64,000 bases of DNA from NCBI GenBank assembly GCA_014218215.1, contig CP043652.1, positions 558,001 through 622,000 of the forward strand, read 5' to 3'. Shown piece by piece: positions 17,212-25,802 of this stretch. Under the pieces are notes generated by a model that worked only from the letters and a program-made list of their open reading frames with translations, was not told the origin of the DNA and did no database searches. The stretch's first letter is position 1, and every line of letters starts with the position of its first letter. This DNA comes from Geodermatophilaceae bacterium NBWT11 (GTDB taxonomy: Bacteria; Actinomycetota; Actinomycetes; Mycobacteriales; Geodermatophilaceae). The translations under genes were made by a program, and so were the position numbers.

Positions 17212-18615
17212 TCAGGCGCGGCGGACGGCGCGGCCGACGTGCAGGAACCGGGCCCGGCCCTCGCCGTCGTCACCGAGGAAGACGTGCGGGATGTGCAGCC
17301 CCATCTGGCTCTGCAGCGGGATGAGCGAGTCGGGGCCGTAGGCGACCAGCTCGGTGCGCTCGGGAGCCTCCGACATCTCGGCCACCGCGCCCTTGGGCAC
17401 CATCGACAGCCAGATCCGTCCGTCGTCGTCGGCGTCCACGACGAGGTCGGCGACCAGGCTCGCGTAGGTGCCGGTGAACCGGGCGGCGACGACCCGGGGC
17501 GGGTCGGCCGGCGGGGTGGGCAGCAACCGGGGCTCGACCCCGGCGAGCTCGGTCAGCACGTGCCCGACGACGTCGGCGTAGAGCCCGTAGGGGTTGCCGC
17601 CGTTGGTGAGCAGGCTGACGGCGAGGTCGTGCTCGGGGACCAGGCGCAGGAAGGAGGCCTGGCCGATGGTGTTGCCGTCGTGCCCGTGCACCGGGGTGCT
17701 CGAGTCGAACAGCTCCCAGCCCAGCCCCCACGCGTCGCCCAGCACCCGCAGCTCGGGCAGCCGCACCTGCGACTCGCACATCGCTTGCACCGAGGCCTCC
17801 GACAGCAGGCGGGTGCCGTCGGGGGCCAACCCCCCGGACAGGTGGAGCCGGGCGAAGCCGAGCAGGTCCCGGGCGCTCATCGCCAGCTGCGAGCCGGCCG
17901 GGGCGTTGGAGCGGACCATGGCCCAGATCGGGGCGGGCACCTGCGCCTGGCCGGGGGCGGGGGTCAGGTGTCCGATGGCGACCCGGTGCAGGATCGCCTC
18001 GTACGGGCTCGGCGAGGCGGTGGCCAGCCCCAGCGGTGCGATGAGGTGGTCGCGCAGGCAGTCGTCGAAGGGCTTGCCGCGCAGCAGCTCGACCAGTCGT
18101 CCGAGCACGCAGTAGCCGGCGTTGTTGTAGGAGAACAGCTCCCCCGGCGCGAAGAGCTGGACGACGTCACCGAGCTCGGTCAGGAACCGCTCCAGGGCGT
18201 CGTCGCCGCGGCCGGTGTCGGTGAACACGTCGCCCTCGAACCCGGCGGTGTGGCACAGCAGCTGCCGCACGGTGACGGCCTCGGCGGCGGACTCGTCGCC
18301 CAGCCGGAGCTCGGGCACGTACCGGCGCACCGGTGCGTCGAGCTCGACCAGGCCCTCGTCGACCAGCTGCAGCACCAGGGTCGCCGTCCAGACCTTGGTG
18401 ATCGAGCCGATCTGGAAGACCGTGTCCGGGGTGGCCGGGACCCCCGTAGCCAGGCTGAGCACGCCGGCCGCGGCCTCGACCACCTCGCCGCCGACCGAGA
18501 CCGCGACGGCGGCCGCCGGCACGTCGTGCTCGGCGAGCAGGGCCGGCAGCCGCTCGGACAGCCAGGCGCCGACCTGGTCCAGCGTGCGGGTGCCCGTCTC
18601 GGTGCTGGTCGTCAT
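17212..18615 (-). CDS. S12-family serine hydrolase (beta-lactamase fold, D-aminopeptidase-like)
   Basis: A 467-residue cytoplasmic serine hydrolase. SITK (S71, K74) is the SxxK nucleophile-base pair, YNN at Y163 the second motif, and HGHDG the third (in place of KTG). A C-terminal lipocalin-like domain (RFTGTYASLVADLVVDADDDG) is typical of D-aminopeptidase and related S12 enzymes. It lacks a signal peptide, which argues against a periplasmic PBP role and for hydrolysis of imported D-amino-acid-containing or cyclic peptides. It is a close paralogue of the second half of the divergently transcribed fusion gene. A TAGCGT box (18624-18629) just upstream suggests an almost leaderless mRNA. Confidence 0.85.
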   Translation of the reverse strand: MTTSTETGTRTLDQVGAWLSERLPALLAEHDVPAAAVAVSVGGEVVEAAAGVLSLATGVPATPDTVFQIGSITKVWTATLVLQLVDEGLVELDAPVRRYVPELRLGDESAAEAVTVRQLLCHTAGFEGDVFTDTGRGDDALERFLTELGDVVQLFAPGELFSYNNAGYCVLGRLVELLRGKPFDDCLRDHLIAPLGLATASPSPYEAILHRVAIGHLTPAPGQAQVPAPIWAMVRSNAPAGSQLAMSARDLLGFARLHLSGGLAPDGTRLLSEASVQAMCESQVRLPELRVLGDAWGLGWELFDSSTPVHGHDGNTIGQASFLRLVPEHDLAVSLLTNGGNPYGLYADVVGHVLTELAGVEPRLLPTPPADPPRVVAARFTGTYASLVADLVVDADDDGRIWLSMVPKGAVAEMSEAPERTELVAYGPDSLIPLQSQMGLHIPHVFLGDDGEGRARFLHVGRAVRRA

Positions 18616-18681
18616 GGCGGTGGACGCTAGGGGCGCCACGAGCGGCGTCGTTGGTCCCGCCGCCCAAGCCCGGCTGCTCCT

Positions 18682-18701
18682 GTTCGTCGGGTCGGACGAA
18701 C
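18682..18701. promoter_or_regulatory. Palindromic operator candidate, copy 2
   Basis: A perfect 7-bp inverted repeat GTTCGTC-N6-GACGAAC in the 118-base divergent region between the S12 hydrolase and S9-S12 fusion genes, 33 bases from the fusion start and 67 from the other. It matches the copy at 17161-17180. Confidence 0.65.
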
Positions 18702-18733
18702 CGGTCTCGGCCCGGCCCGGGCAGGCTCCCGGC

Positions 18734-21700
18734 ATGTCCCGCCCGCTGGAGGTCGCCGACCTCGCCGACCTGGAGCTGCCCGGGGACCCGGCGATCGCCC
18801 CGGACGGCCGCACCGTCGTCTACGTCCTGCGCACCACCGACACCGTGGCCGACGCCGACCGCCGGTCGCTGTGGGTGGTGCGTGCCGACGGTGACGGCTG
18901 GGCCGCGCCGGCCCGGCTGACCTCCGGCCCCGCCGACACCGCACCGGCCTTCTCCCCCGACGGGAACAGCCTGGCGTTCCTGCGCGGTGGGGACGACCCG
19001 GCCCAGCTGCACGTGCTGCCGATGGCCGGCGGCGAGGCGGAGTGCGTCACCGGTCTGCCGCTGGGCGCCGGGCGCCCGGTGTGGAGCCCGGACGGCAGCC
19101 GCATCGCCTTCACCGCCCCGGTGCGCTCCGGCCCGGAGCCCGAGGGCCCCGCCGCCGAGCACGCCCCGCTGGTGACCGGGCGGCTGGACCACAAGGCCGA
19201 CGGGTCGGGCCGGCTGGGCACCGTGCGCGCACACCTGCACGTGCTGGACCGGGACAGCGGCGAGGTGGCGCAGCTGACGACGGGCGACTGGCACGCCGGC
19301 CCACCGGCCTGGTCCCCGGACGGCACCCGACTGGCCTTCGCCGCCGCGACCGACGCCGACGCCGACCGCACCGGCCGCTCCGCGGTCCACCTGGTGCCCG
19401 TCGACGGCGGCGCACCCCACCGGGTCGGTCCGACCGACGGCGTCGCCGGGCCGGTGCTCTGGGTCGACGCCGGGACGCTGCTGGTCGCCGGCCAGCAGGC
19501 GGTCGAGGTGGGCCACACCCAGCTGCTCCGCGTGCCGCTGGACGGTGGCCCCGTCGAGGACCTGGCCGCCGCCCTGGACCGCAACGTCATGCCCGGCGGG
19601 CCCGGCTACCCCGGCGGGCTGCCACAGCTGACCCCGGACGGGACGACGGTCGTGTTCTGCATCCGGGACCGCGGCTGCTCGCACGTGCACACCACCGCCG
19701 TCGACGGCACCGGTACGCCGCGGCCGCTGGTCACCGGTGACGACGTCGTGGCCTCCGGGCTCGCGGTCGCGTCCGGGGCCGCGGTGGCCGCCGTGGTGCT
19801 GGCCGACCCGGACACGTTCGGCGAGGTCGCCGTCGTCCCGCTGGCCGGCGGGCCCGTCACCCGGCTGACCCGGCACACCGCGCAGAGCCTCCCCGACGTC
19901 GTGCTGCTGCGCCCGGAGCCGCGCACCTCCACCGTGCACGACGGGACCCAGGTGCACGGCTGGTTGCTGCGCGACCCGGCGGCCGTCGGGCCCGGCCCGC
20001 TGCTGGTCGACGTGCACGGTGGGCCGCACAACGCCTGGTCACCGGCTGCCGACGCCGTCCACCCGTACCACCAGGTGCTCGCCTCGCGCGGCTGGTCGGT
20101 CCTGCTGCTCAACATCCGGGGCAGTGACGGCTACGGCCAGGCCGCCTACCGGTCCGCGGTCGGCCGCTGGGGGCTGGCCGACGAGCGCGACGTGCTCGAC
20201 CCCCTGGACGAGCTCGTCGCCGAGGGGGTCGCCGACCCAGACCGGCTGGCGCTCACCGGCTACTCCTACGGCGGGTACCTCACCTGCTGGCTCACCGGAC
20301 GCACCGACCGGTTCGCGGCGGCCGTCGCCGGCGGGGTGGTGGCCGACCTGCGCAGCCAGTGGGGCACCTCCGACGTCGGGACGCTGCTGGGCGGTCTGGA
20401 GTGGCCGGACCCGGTCACCGAGCCCGCCGCCCTGGCCGAGATCGACCCGTGGACCCGGGTCGGCGAGGTCACCACACCGACCCTCGTGCTGCACGGCGCC
20501 GACGACCAGCGCTGCCCGGTCGGCCAGGCCGAGCAGTGGTTCACCGCGCTGCGCAGCCGCGGCGTCCCCACCGAACTGGTGCTCTACCCGGGTGCCTCGC
20601 ACCTGTTCGTCCTCGACGGCCGCCCCTCCCACCGGGCGGACTACAGCCACCGCATCCTCGACTGGACGGAGCGACACGTGACGACCACCCCTGCACGAAC
20701 ACAGGCACAGGAACGACCGCAGCTGGACACCGCACACTGGCAGCAGCGTCTCGACGAGCTCGCCGCGGGCCACCAGGTGCCCGGAGCCACCCTCGCCGTC
20801 CTCCGGCTGGGTGTCGACGGCGCCGACGACGAGCTGGCCGAGGCGGCCACCGGGGTGCTCAACACCGCCACCGGCGTGGAGGTCACCACCGACTCGGTGT
20901 TCCAGATCGGGTCGATCAGCAAGGTCTGGACGGCGACCCTGGTCATGCAGCTGGTCGAGGAGGGCCGACTCGACCTGGACGCGCCGCTGGTCGAGGTGCT
21001 GCCCGACCTCGCCCTCGGTGACCCCGACGTCGCGGAGCGGGTGACCATGCGCCACCTGCTCACCCACACCAGCGGCATCGACGGCGACGTCTTCACCGAC
21101 ACCGGCCGTGGGGACGACGTCCTCGAGAGGTACGTGGCCGCCCTGGCCGACGTCGCGCAGAACCACCCGCTGGGCGCGACCTTCTCCTACTGCAACTCCG
21201 GGTACAGCCTGGCCGGCCGCGTCGTCGAGGTGCTGACCGGGAAGACCTGGGACACCGTGCTGCGCGAGCGGGTCGTCGAACCCCTCGGGCTCACCCGCAC
21301 GTCCACGCTGCCCGAGGAGGCGATCCTGCACCGAGCCGCCGTCGGCCACGTCTCGGAGGGCCCGGACCAGCCGTTCACCCCCGTCAGCACGTTCCTGCTC
21401 CCCCGGTCCGCCGGCCCGGCCGGGCTGATCAACGCCTCGGCCCGCGACGTGACCGCCTTCGCCCGCGCGCACCTGCAGGACGGCGGACCGCTCGTCTCCG
21501 CCGCGACCGCCGCCGACATGCAGGCCGCGCACGCCGAGCTGCCCGACACCCACACCCTGGGCGACTCCTGGGGCCTGGGCTGGATCCGCTTCGACTGGCA
21601 CGGCGAGCGGCTCTACGGCCACGACGGGAGCACGTTCGGGCAGAACGCCTACCTGCGGGTGCTGCCCGGCGCCGGGCTGGTGGTGGCGCTGCTGACGAAC

Positions 21701-22090
21701 GGCGGGCACAGCACCGACCTGTTCCGCGCGCTGGTGGGGGAGGTCGTGAGCGAGCTCGCCGGGGTGACGATGGCCGACCAGCTGGTGCCCCCGGCCCCGG
21801 CTCCTGACCTCGAGCTCGGCCGCTACGTCGGCACCTACGAGCGCAGCTCGATGCGCACCGAGGTGACCGAGCGCGACGGGTCCCTGGTGCTGCGGATGGT
21901 GCCCACCGGCCCGCTGGCCGACGCCCCCGGGCACGCCCCCGAGGAGATGACGCTGCACCCGGTCGCCGACGGGTTGTTCTGCGCCCAGCCGCCGGGTCAG
22001 GAGAGCTGGATGGCCGTCACGTTCTACGCGCTGCCCGACGGGGCCGAGTACGTGCACTACGGGGTGCGCGCCAACCCGCGGGTGGGCTGA
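18734..22090 (+). CDS. S9 prolyl oligopeptidase-type peptidase fused to S12 serine hydrolase
   Basis: One uninterrupted 1118-codon frame encodes two complete enzymes. Residues 1-648 are an S9C acylaminoacyl-peptidase: WD-like beta-propeller repeats (APAFSPDGNSLAF, PVWSPDGSRIAF), then an alpha/beta hydrolase with GYSYGGY (S511), DDQRCPVGQ (Asp) and GASHLF (His). Residues 649-1118 are a beta-lactamase-fold hydrolase: SISK (S727, K730), YCNSGY, HGHDG and a C-terminal lipocalin-like domain, closely like the divergent neighbour. Val649 is a GTG codon with GGAG upstream, and what follows (VTTTPARTQ) looks like an old N-terminus, so the second part may also be started separately. A base-level indel at the junction cannot be excluded. 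Confidence 0.82.
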   Translation: MSRPLEVADLADLELPGDPAIAPDGRTVVYVLRTTDTVADADRRSLWVVRADGDGWAAPARLTSGPADTAPAFSPDGNSLAFLRGGDDPAQLHVLPMAGGEAECVTGLPLGAGRPVWSPDGSRIAFTAPVRSGPEPEGPAAEHAPLVTGRLDHKADGSGRLGTVRAHLHVLDRDSGEVAQLTTGDWHAGPPAWSPDGTRLAFAAATDADADRTGRSAVHLVPVDGGAPHRVGPTDGVAGPVLWVDAGTLLVAGQQAVEVGHTQLLRVPLDGGPVEDLAAALDRNVMPGGPGYPGGLPQLTPDGTTVVFCIRDRGCSHVHTTAVDGTGTPRPLVTGDDVVASGLAVASGAAVAAVVLADPDTFGEVAVVPLAGGPVTRLTRHTAQSLPDVVLLRPEPRTSTVHDGTQVHGWLLRDPAAVGPGPLLVDVHGGPHNAWSPAADAVHPYHQVLASRGWSVLLLNIRGSDGYGQAAYRSAVGRWGLADERDVLDPLDELVAEGVADPDRLALTGYSYGGYLTCWLTGRTDRFAAAVAGGVVADLRSQWGTSDVGTLLGGLEWPDPVTEPAALAEIDPWTRVGEVTTPTLVLHGADDQRCPVGQAEQWFTALRSRGVPTELVLYPGASHLFVLDGRPSHRADYSHRILDWTERHVTTTPARTQAQERPQLDTAHWQQRLDELAAGHQVPGATLAVLRLGVDGADDELAEAATGVLNTATGVEVTTDSVFQIGSISKVWTATLVMQLVEEGRLDLDAPLVEVLPDLALGDPDVAERVTMRHLLTHTSGIDGDVFTDTGRGDDVLERYVAALADVAQNHPLGATFSYCNSGYSLAGRVVEVLTGKTWDTVLRERVVEPLGLTRTSTLPEEAILHRAAVGHVSEGPDQPFTPVSTFLLPRSAGPAGLINASARDVTAFARAHLQDGGPLVSAATAADMQAAHAELPDTHTLGDSWGLGWIRFDWHGERLYGHDGSTFGQNAYLRVLPGAGLVVALLTNGGHSTDLFRALVGEVVSELAGVTMADQLVPPAPAPDLELGRYVGTYERSSMRTEVTERDGSLVLRMVPTGPLADAPGHAPEEMTLHPVADGLFCAQPPGQESWMAVTFYALPDGAEYVHYGVRANPRVG

Positions 22091-23583
22091 TGCCCGAGCA
22101 CGTGCACGACCTCGTGCTCACCGGCGCCCGGGTGATCGACCCGGAGACCGGGCTGGACGCCGTCCGGGCCGTCGGCGTCACCGGCGGCACCATCACCGCC
22201 GTCGCCGAGGTCGCACCCCCGGCCCGGACCACGTGGGACGTCACCGGACTGGTGCTCGCCCCCGGCTTCGTGGACCTGCACAGCCACGCCCAGACGGTGC
22301 CCGGGCTGCGCCTGCAGGCCATGGACGGGGTCACCACGGCCCTGGAGCTGGAGGCCGGCGCCCTCCCGGTGGCCGCCGCCTGCGCCCGGGCGGAGGCCGA
22401 GGGGCGGCCGGTGAACGTCGGGTTCTCCGCGGCGTGGACCGACGCCCGGATGCACGTGCTGGACGGCGTGCCGCTGCCCGGCGACGGGGACCTGAGCCTG
22501 GACCTCTTCGGCACCCACCAGGACGGCCCCCGCTGGCGTGGCCCGGCCGGCGACGCCGAGGTGGACGCGATCCTGGGCCACCTCGACCGGGCGGTCGACG
22601 AGGGTGCGCTGGGCATCGGCTGCCTGGTCGGCTACGCCCCCGACAGCGGCCGGGCCGAGTACTTCCGGCTGGCCGGGCTCGCCGCCCGCCGGGGGGTGCC
22701 CACGTTCACCCACACCCGCTTCATCTCCACCGAGGAGCCGGGCACCTCGCTGGAGGGCGCGCTGGAGGTGATCGCCGCCGCCGCGGGGACCGGGGCGCAC
22801 ATGCACGTCTGCCACGTGAACTCCACGTCGAACCGGATGATCGACGAGGTGGCCGCCGCGGTGCAGACCGCCCGCGGCGAGGGGGTGCGGGTCAGCACCG
22901 AGGCCTACCCGTACGGCGCCGGGTCGACGGTCGTGGGGGCGTCCTTCCTGGCTCCCGGGGCGCTGCACCGGATGGGCCTGACGCCGTCCTCGCTGACCTG
23001 GCTGGGCACCGGCCGGCGGATCGCGGACGCCGCCGAGCTGACCCACCTGCGGACCGTCGACCCCGGCGGACTGGTGGTGGTGCACACCCTGGACGAGGAC
23101 GACCCGGCCGACCTCGCGGTGCTGGAGCGCTCGTTCCTGCTGCCCGACACCGTCGTCGCCACCGACGCGATGCCCCTGGTGGGACCGGGCGGGGCCGCCG
23201 TCCCGGACGTCTGGCCACCGCCGGCCGACGCCTTCACCCACCCCCGGTCGGCCGGGTCCTACGGCCGGACCCTGCGCTGGCTGGTGCGCGAGCGGGGGCT
23301 GCTGACGCTCACCGAGGCCCTGCGGCGGTCGTCGCTGCTGCCGGCCCAGCTGCTCGAGGCGGCCGCCCCGGCGATGCGCCGCAAGGGCCGGGTGCAGGTC
23401 GGAGCGGACGCCGACCTGGTGGTGTTCGACCCGGACACCGTGACCGACCGGGCGACCTACACCGCCACGGCCCCCACGAGCGGGTTCCGGCACGTGCTGG
23501 TGGCCGGCACCGCGGTGGTGCGGGACGGCGAGATCGTGCCCGGCGCGCTGCCCGGCCGGGTGATCCGCTCCGGCGACGCCTGA
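22090..23583 (+). CDS. N-acyl-D-amino-acid deacylase family amidohydrolase
   Basis: A 497-residue zinc amidohydrolase of the D-aminoacylase family. HSH (H64, H66 in DLHSHAQ), ELEAG near residue 94, THTRF, CHVNSTS and the late Asp in ATDAMP are the family's metal and substrate positions, and the beta-sandwich closes at the C-terminus (VGADADLVVFDPDTV). It would release free D-amino acids from N-acyl-D-amino acids or D-peptides in the cytoplasm. Its ATG overlaps the TGA of the fusion gene (TGATG), so it belongs to the same operon. It ends exactly where the convergent GNAT gene ends. Confidence 0.85.
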   Translation: MPEHVHDLVLTGARVIDPETGLDAVRAVGVTGGTITAVAEVAPPARTTWDVTGLVLAPGFVDLHSHAQTVPGLRLQAMDGVTTALELEAGALPVAAACARAEAEGRPVNVGFSAAWTDARMHVLDGVPLPGDGDLSLDLFGTHQDGPRWRGPAGDAEVDAILGHLDRAVDEGALGIGCLVGYAPDSGRAEYFRLAGLAARRGVPTFTHTRFISTEEPGTSLEGALEVIAAAAGTGAHMHVCHVNSTSNRMIDEVAAAVQTARGEGVRVSTEAYPYGAGSTVVGASFLAPGALHRMGLTPSSLTWLGTGRRIADAAELTHLRTVDPGGLVVVHTLDEDDPADLAVLERSFLLPDTVVATDAMPLVGPGGAAVPDVWPPPADAFTHPRSAGSYGRTLRWLVRERGLLTLTEALRRSSLLPAQLLEAAAPAMRRKGRVQVGADADLVVFDPDTVTDRATYTATAPTSGFRHVLVAGTAVVRDGEIVPGALPGRVIRSGDA

Positions 23584-23620
23584 CTACAGCCGGCGCACCA
23601 TCGCGGTGCGCCGGCCGTAG
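23584..23620. terminator. Hairpin inside the GNAT gene's last codons
   Basis: CTAC-A-GCCGGCGCACC pairs with GGTGCGCCGGC-C-GTAG around a 5-base loop (11 bp plus 4 bp with one mismatch). It begins at the base after the D-aminoacylase stop and overlaps the last codons and TAG of the GNAT gene, so it can end transcription of the operon arriving from the left. Confidence 0.65.
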
Positions 23621-24060
23621 CGGTCCAGCCCCAGCTCGACCTCGTGGGCACGCAGGGCAGCCAGACCCGGGGTCAGGTCGGCCAGTTCCACGAAACCGTG
23701 CCGGGCGTAGAACGGCCCGTTCCACGCGACGTCGCCGTAGGTGCACAGCGTCACCCGGTCGGCGCCGTGCTCCCGTGCCTGGTCGACCGCCCCGGCCAGC
23801 AGCGCCGCCCCGATCCCCTGCCGCCCGTGCGCCGGGTCGACCGAGAGCTGCTCCAGGTGCACCGCACCGTCCACCAGCTCCAGGACGGCGAAGCCCCGTG
23901 GTGGGCTCCCCTCCACCAGGACCCGCCACGCGCCCGCCCGCTGTCCCGGGGTGGCCGGGGGCGGGAAGTCGGTCATCCCGAGCGGCACGAAGAGCTGGTC
24001 GGCCGCGGACTCCACGGCCGCGAGCAGGGGCAGGTCAGCGGGCTCGGCGAGGCGGACCAC
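23584..24060 (-). CDS. GNAT-family N-acetyltransferase
   Basis: A 158-residue single-domain GNAT acetyltransferase. The acetyl-CoA loop is at LSVDPAHGRQGIGAALLAGA (about residues 72-91), followed by YARHGF typical of the final strand. The acceptor is unknown; relatives acetylate small amines or protein N-termini. GTG 24060 lies one base after the stop of the reductase gene, so the two are probably cotranscribed. It converges on the D-aminoacylase gene with no spacing. Confidence 0.8.
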   Translation of the reverse strand: MVRLAEPADLPLLAAVESAADQLFVPLGMTDFPPPATPGQRAGAWRVLVEGSPPRGFAVLELVDGAVHLEQLSVDPAHGRQGIGAALLAGAVDQAREHGADRVTLCTYGDVAWNGPFYARHGFVELADLTPGLAALRAHEVELGLDRYGRRTAMVRRL

Positions 24061-24061
24061 G

Positions 24062-25282
24062 TCAGAACTCCGTGACCTCGTAGGTGTGCCCGGCGGCCCG
24101 CAGCCGGTCCACGAGCACGGTGCCCAGCGCGGTCGCCGGGGTCAGCGACCCGGCCCGGTCGGGCAGGTCGTCCAGGGCGAGGGCCAACGCGGTCTGCCCG
24201 AGCATGACCGCGGTGGCGGCGTACCCGGGGTCGCCCGGACCGGCGGCGGTGGACCGGAAGCGTCGGCCCGACGTCGTCGTCCCGGTGGTGACCATGCGGA
24301 AGAACCCGTTCTCCCGGGTGTCCTCGTCGGGGCCGGTGCCCGGGGCCGGCAGCACCCGGTCGAGCAGCGCCGCGGTGGGCTTCAGGGACATCGCCGACAC
24401 CGCCGCCAGCAGGCCGCCGGTGACCGCGGCCGCGGTGACCGCGCCGGTGACGCCCTTCCCGGCCGCCATGACCTCGCCGTAGGCGAACTCCCGGCCGTAC
24501 GCCCAGTCCTGCAGGGCGTTGCTGCGCCGGACGACGCGGGTGTTGAACGGGGCCATCACGAACGGTGCGGTCCACCGGCCCGAGGCGTCCCGGGAGGGCT
24601 TGGAGCCGTCGCGCGGCTGGCGGGTCCCGGGCTCGGCGGCGCGGTCCGGGCTCAGCGCGTAGGGGTCGGCGACGACGGCCCGCAGGCTCGGGTCGGCCTG
24701 CAGCGCGGCCACCTGGGTGCGCAGCGAGTCCACGGTCCCGCCGCTGACCCCGCCCTTGGCGGTGGCCACGGTCTGCACGTCGGTGAGCGTCCCGGCGCCC
24801 GCCTCGCGCGCGGTGCGGGCGAGCTCGGCGACGGCGAGGTCGCTGGGGATCGAGTCGTAGCCGCAGGCGTGCACGATCCTCGCCCCGCTCTCCCGGGCCA
24901 GTGCATCGGCGGCCCGGACGGCGTCCCGGACGAAGAGCACCTCGCCGGTGAGGTCGGCGTAGTGCGTGCCGGCCCGGGCGCACGCCTCGACCAGTGGCAG
25001 GCCGTGCTTGGCGTACGGCCCGACGGTGGTGACCAACGCGGTGGTGCTGCGGGCCAGGTCGGCCAGCGCGACCGGGTCGGTGGCGTCGGCGACCAGCACC
25101 GGCCAGCTGCGGCCACCGGGCGGCAGCGCGGCGCGGACGGCCTCGACCCGGGCGCGGGTGCGCCCGGCCAGCGCGATCCGCGTCCCGGCGGGTGCGTGCA
25201 CGGCCAGGTGCTCGGCGACCAGGCGGCCGACGAAGCCGCTCGCGCCGTAGAGGACGACGTCGTGTGCGCGCTCGGTGCTCAT
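24062..25282 (-). CDS. Saccharopine dehydrogenase-like oxidoreductase (trans-acting enoyl reductase type)
   Basis: A 406-residue NAD(P)-binding protein. The Rossmann fingerprint GASGFVG (13-19) and TTVGPYAKHGLPLVEACA match the saccharopine dehydrogenase-like group that includes mycobacterial trans-acting enoyl reductases of lipid synthesis. HACGYDSIPSD is also characteristic of that group. The likely role is reduction of a lipid or polyketide double bond; no polyketide synthase is nearby, so the substrate is open. ATG 25282 starts the protein on the canonical beta-alpha-beta fold. Confidence 0.8.
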   Translation of the reverse strand: MSTERAHDVVLYGASGFVGRLVAEHLAVHAPAGTRIALAGRTRARVEAVRAALPPGGRSWPVLVADATDPVALADLARSTTALVTTVGPYAKHGLPLVEACARAGTHYADLTGEVLFVRDAVRAADALARESGARIVHACGYDSIPSDLAVAELARTAREAGAGTLTDVQTVATAKGGVSGGTVDSLRTQVAALQADPSLRAVVADPYALSPDRAAEPGTRQPRDGSKPSRDASGRWTAPFVMAPFNTRVVRRSNALQDWAYGREFAYGEVMAAGKGVTGAVTAAAVTGGLLAAVSAMSLKPTAALLDRVLPAPGTGPDEDTRENGFFRMVTTGTTTSGRRFRSTAAGPGDPGYAATAVMLGQTALALALDDLPDRAGSLTPATALGTVLVDRLRAAGHTYEVTEF

Positions 25283-25344
25283 GGGTCCATCCTCCCGTGG
25301 GGGCGTCCCGTCCGCGCCCACCCACCACCTCGGGAGGAACCGCC

Positions 25345-25800
25345 ATGACCGACCCGATCCGCGTCCCGGTGACCCTCGACCACCACGACCACGTCCGCGG
25401 CCCGTTCTTCCACGGCACGGCGGCCGTGGTCGCGGTCGGTGACGAGCTGGTGGCCGGCCGGACGTCGAACTTCCACACCGACCGGGTGATGCGCCACGTC
25501 TACTTCACCGCCGCGGTGGAGACGGCCGTGTGGGGCGCGGAACTGGCCACGGCGCTGACCGAGACCCCGGGACACGGCCGGGTCTACGAGGTCGAGCCGA
25601 CCGGCCCGTTCGAGGACGACCCGAACGTCACCGACAAGCGGTTCCCCGGCAACCCCACGCTGTCCTACCGGACCCGTCACCCGTTGCGCGTCGTCGGGGA
25701 GCTCGAGGACTGGACGCCCCACCCACCCGAGGTGCTCGCCGGCATGCTCGCCTCCCTGGCCCGGCTGCGCGAGCAGGGCCTCGACGTCATCGAGGACTGA
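25345..25800 (+). CDS. arr: Rifampin ADP-ribosyltransferase Arr
   Basis: A 151-residue Arr-family enzyme that uses NAD+ to ADP-ribosylate and inactivate rifamycins. The family's catalytic His-Tyr-Asp set is visible: FFHGT (H23), HVYFT (Y53) and FEDDPN (D91/D92), together with AVWGAELA and DKRFPGNPT, which are near-invariant. The length matches Arr-ms and Arr-2. An excellent ribosome site (GGGAGG at 25332-25337) stands 7 bases before the ATG. There is no integron or transposon near it, so it is a resident chromosomal gene; it may also serve stress physiology, as proposed for Arr-ms. Confidence 0.93.
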   Translation: MTDPIRVPVTLDHHDHVRGPFFHGTAAVVAVGDELVAGRTSNFHTDRVMRHVYFTAAVETAVWGAELATALTETPGHGRVYEVEPTGPFEDDPNVTDKRFPGNPTLSYRTRHPLRVVGELEDWTPHPPEVLAGMLASLARLREQGLDVIED

Positions 25801-25802
25801 GC

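Noticed and set aside
20039-22057. 672-codon minus-strand frame opposite the S12 part of the fusion gene
   Set aside because: Antisense shadow; the plus strand has the catalytic motifs and coupled start/stop junctions.
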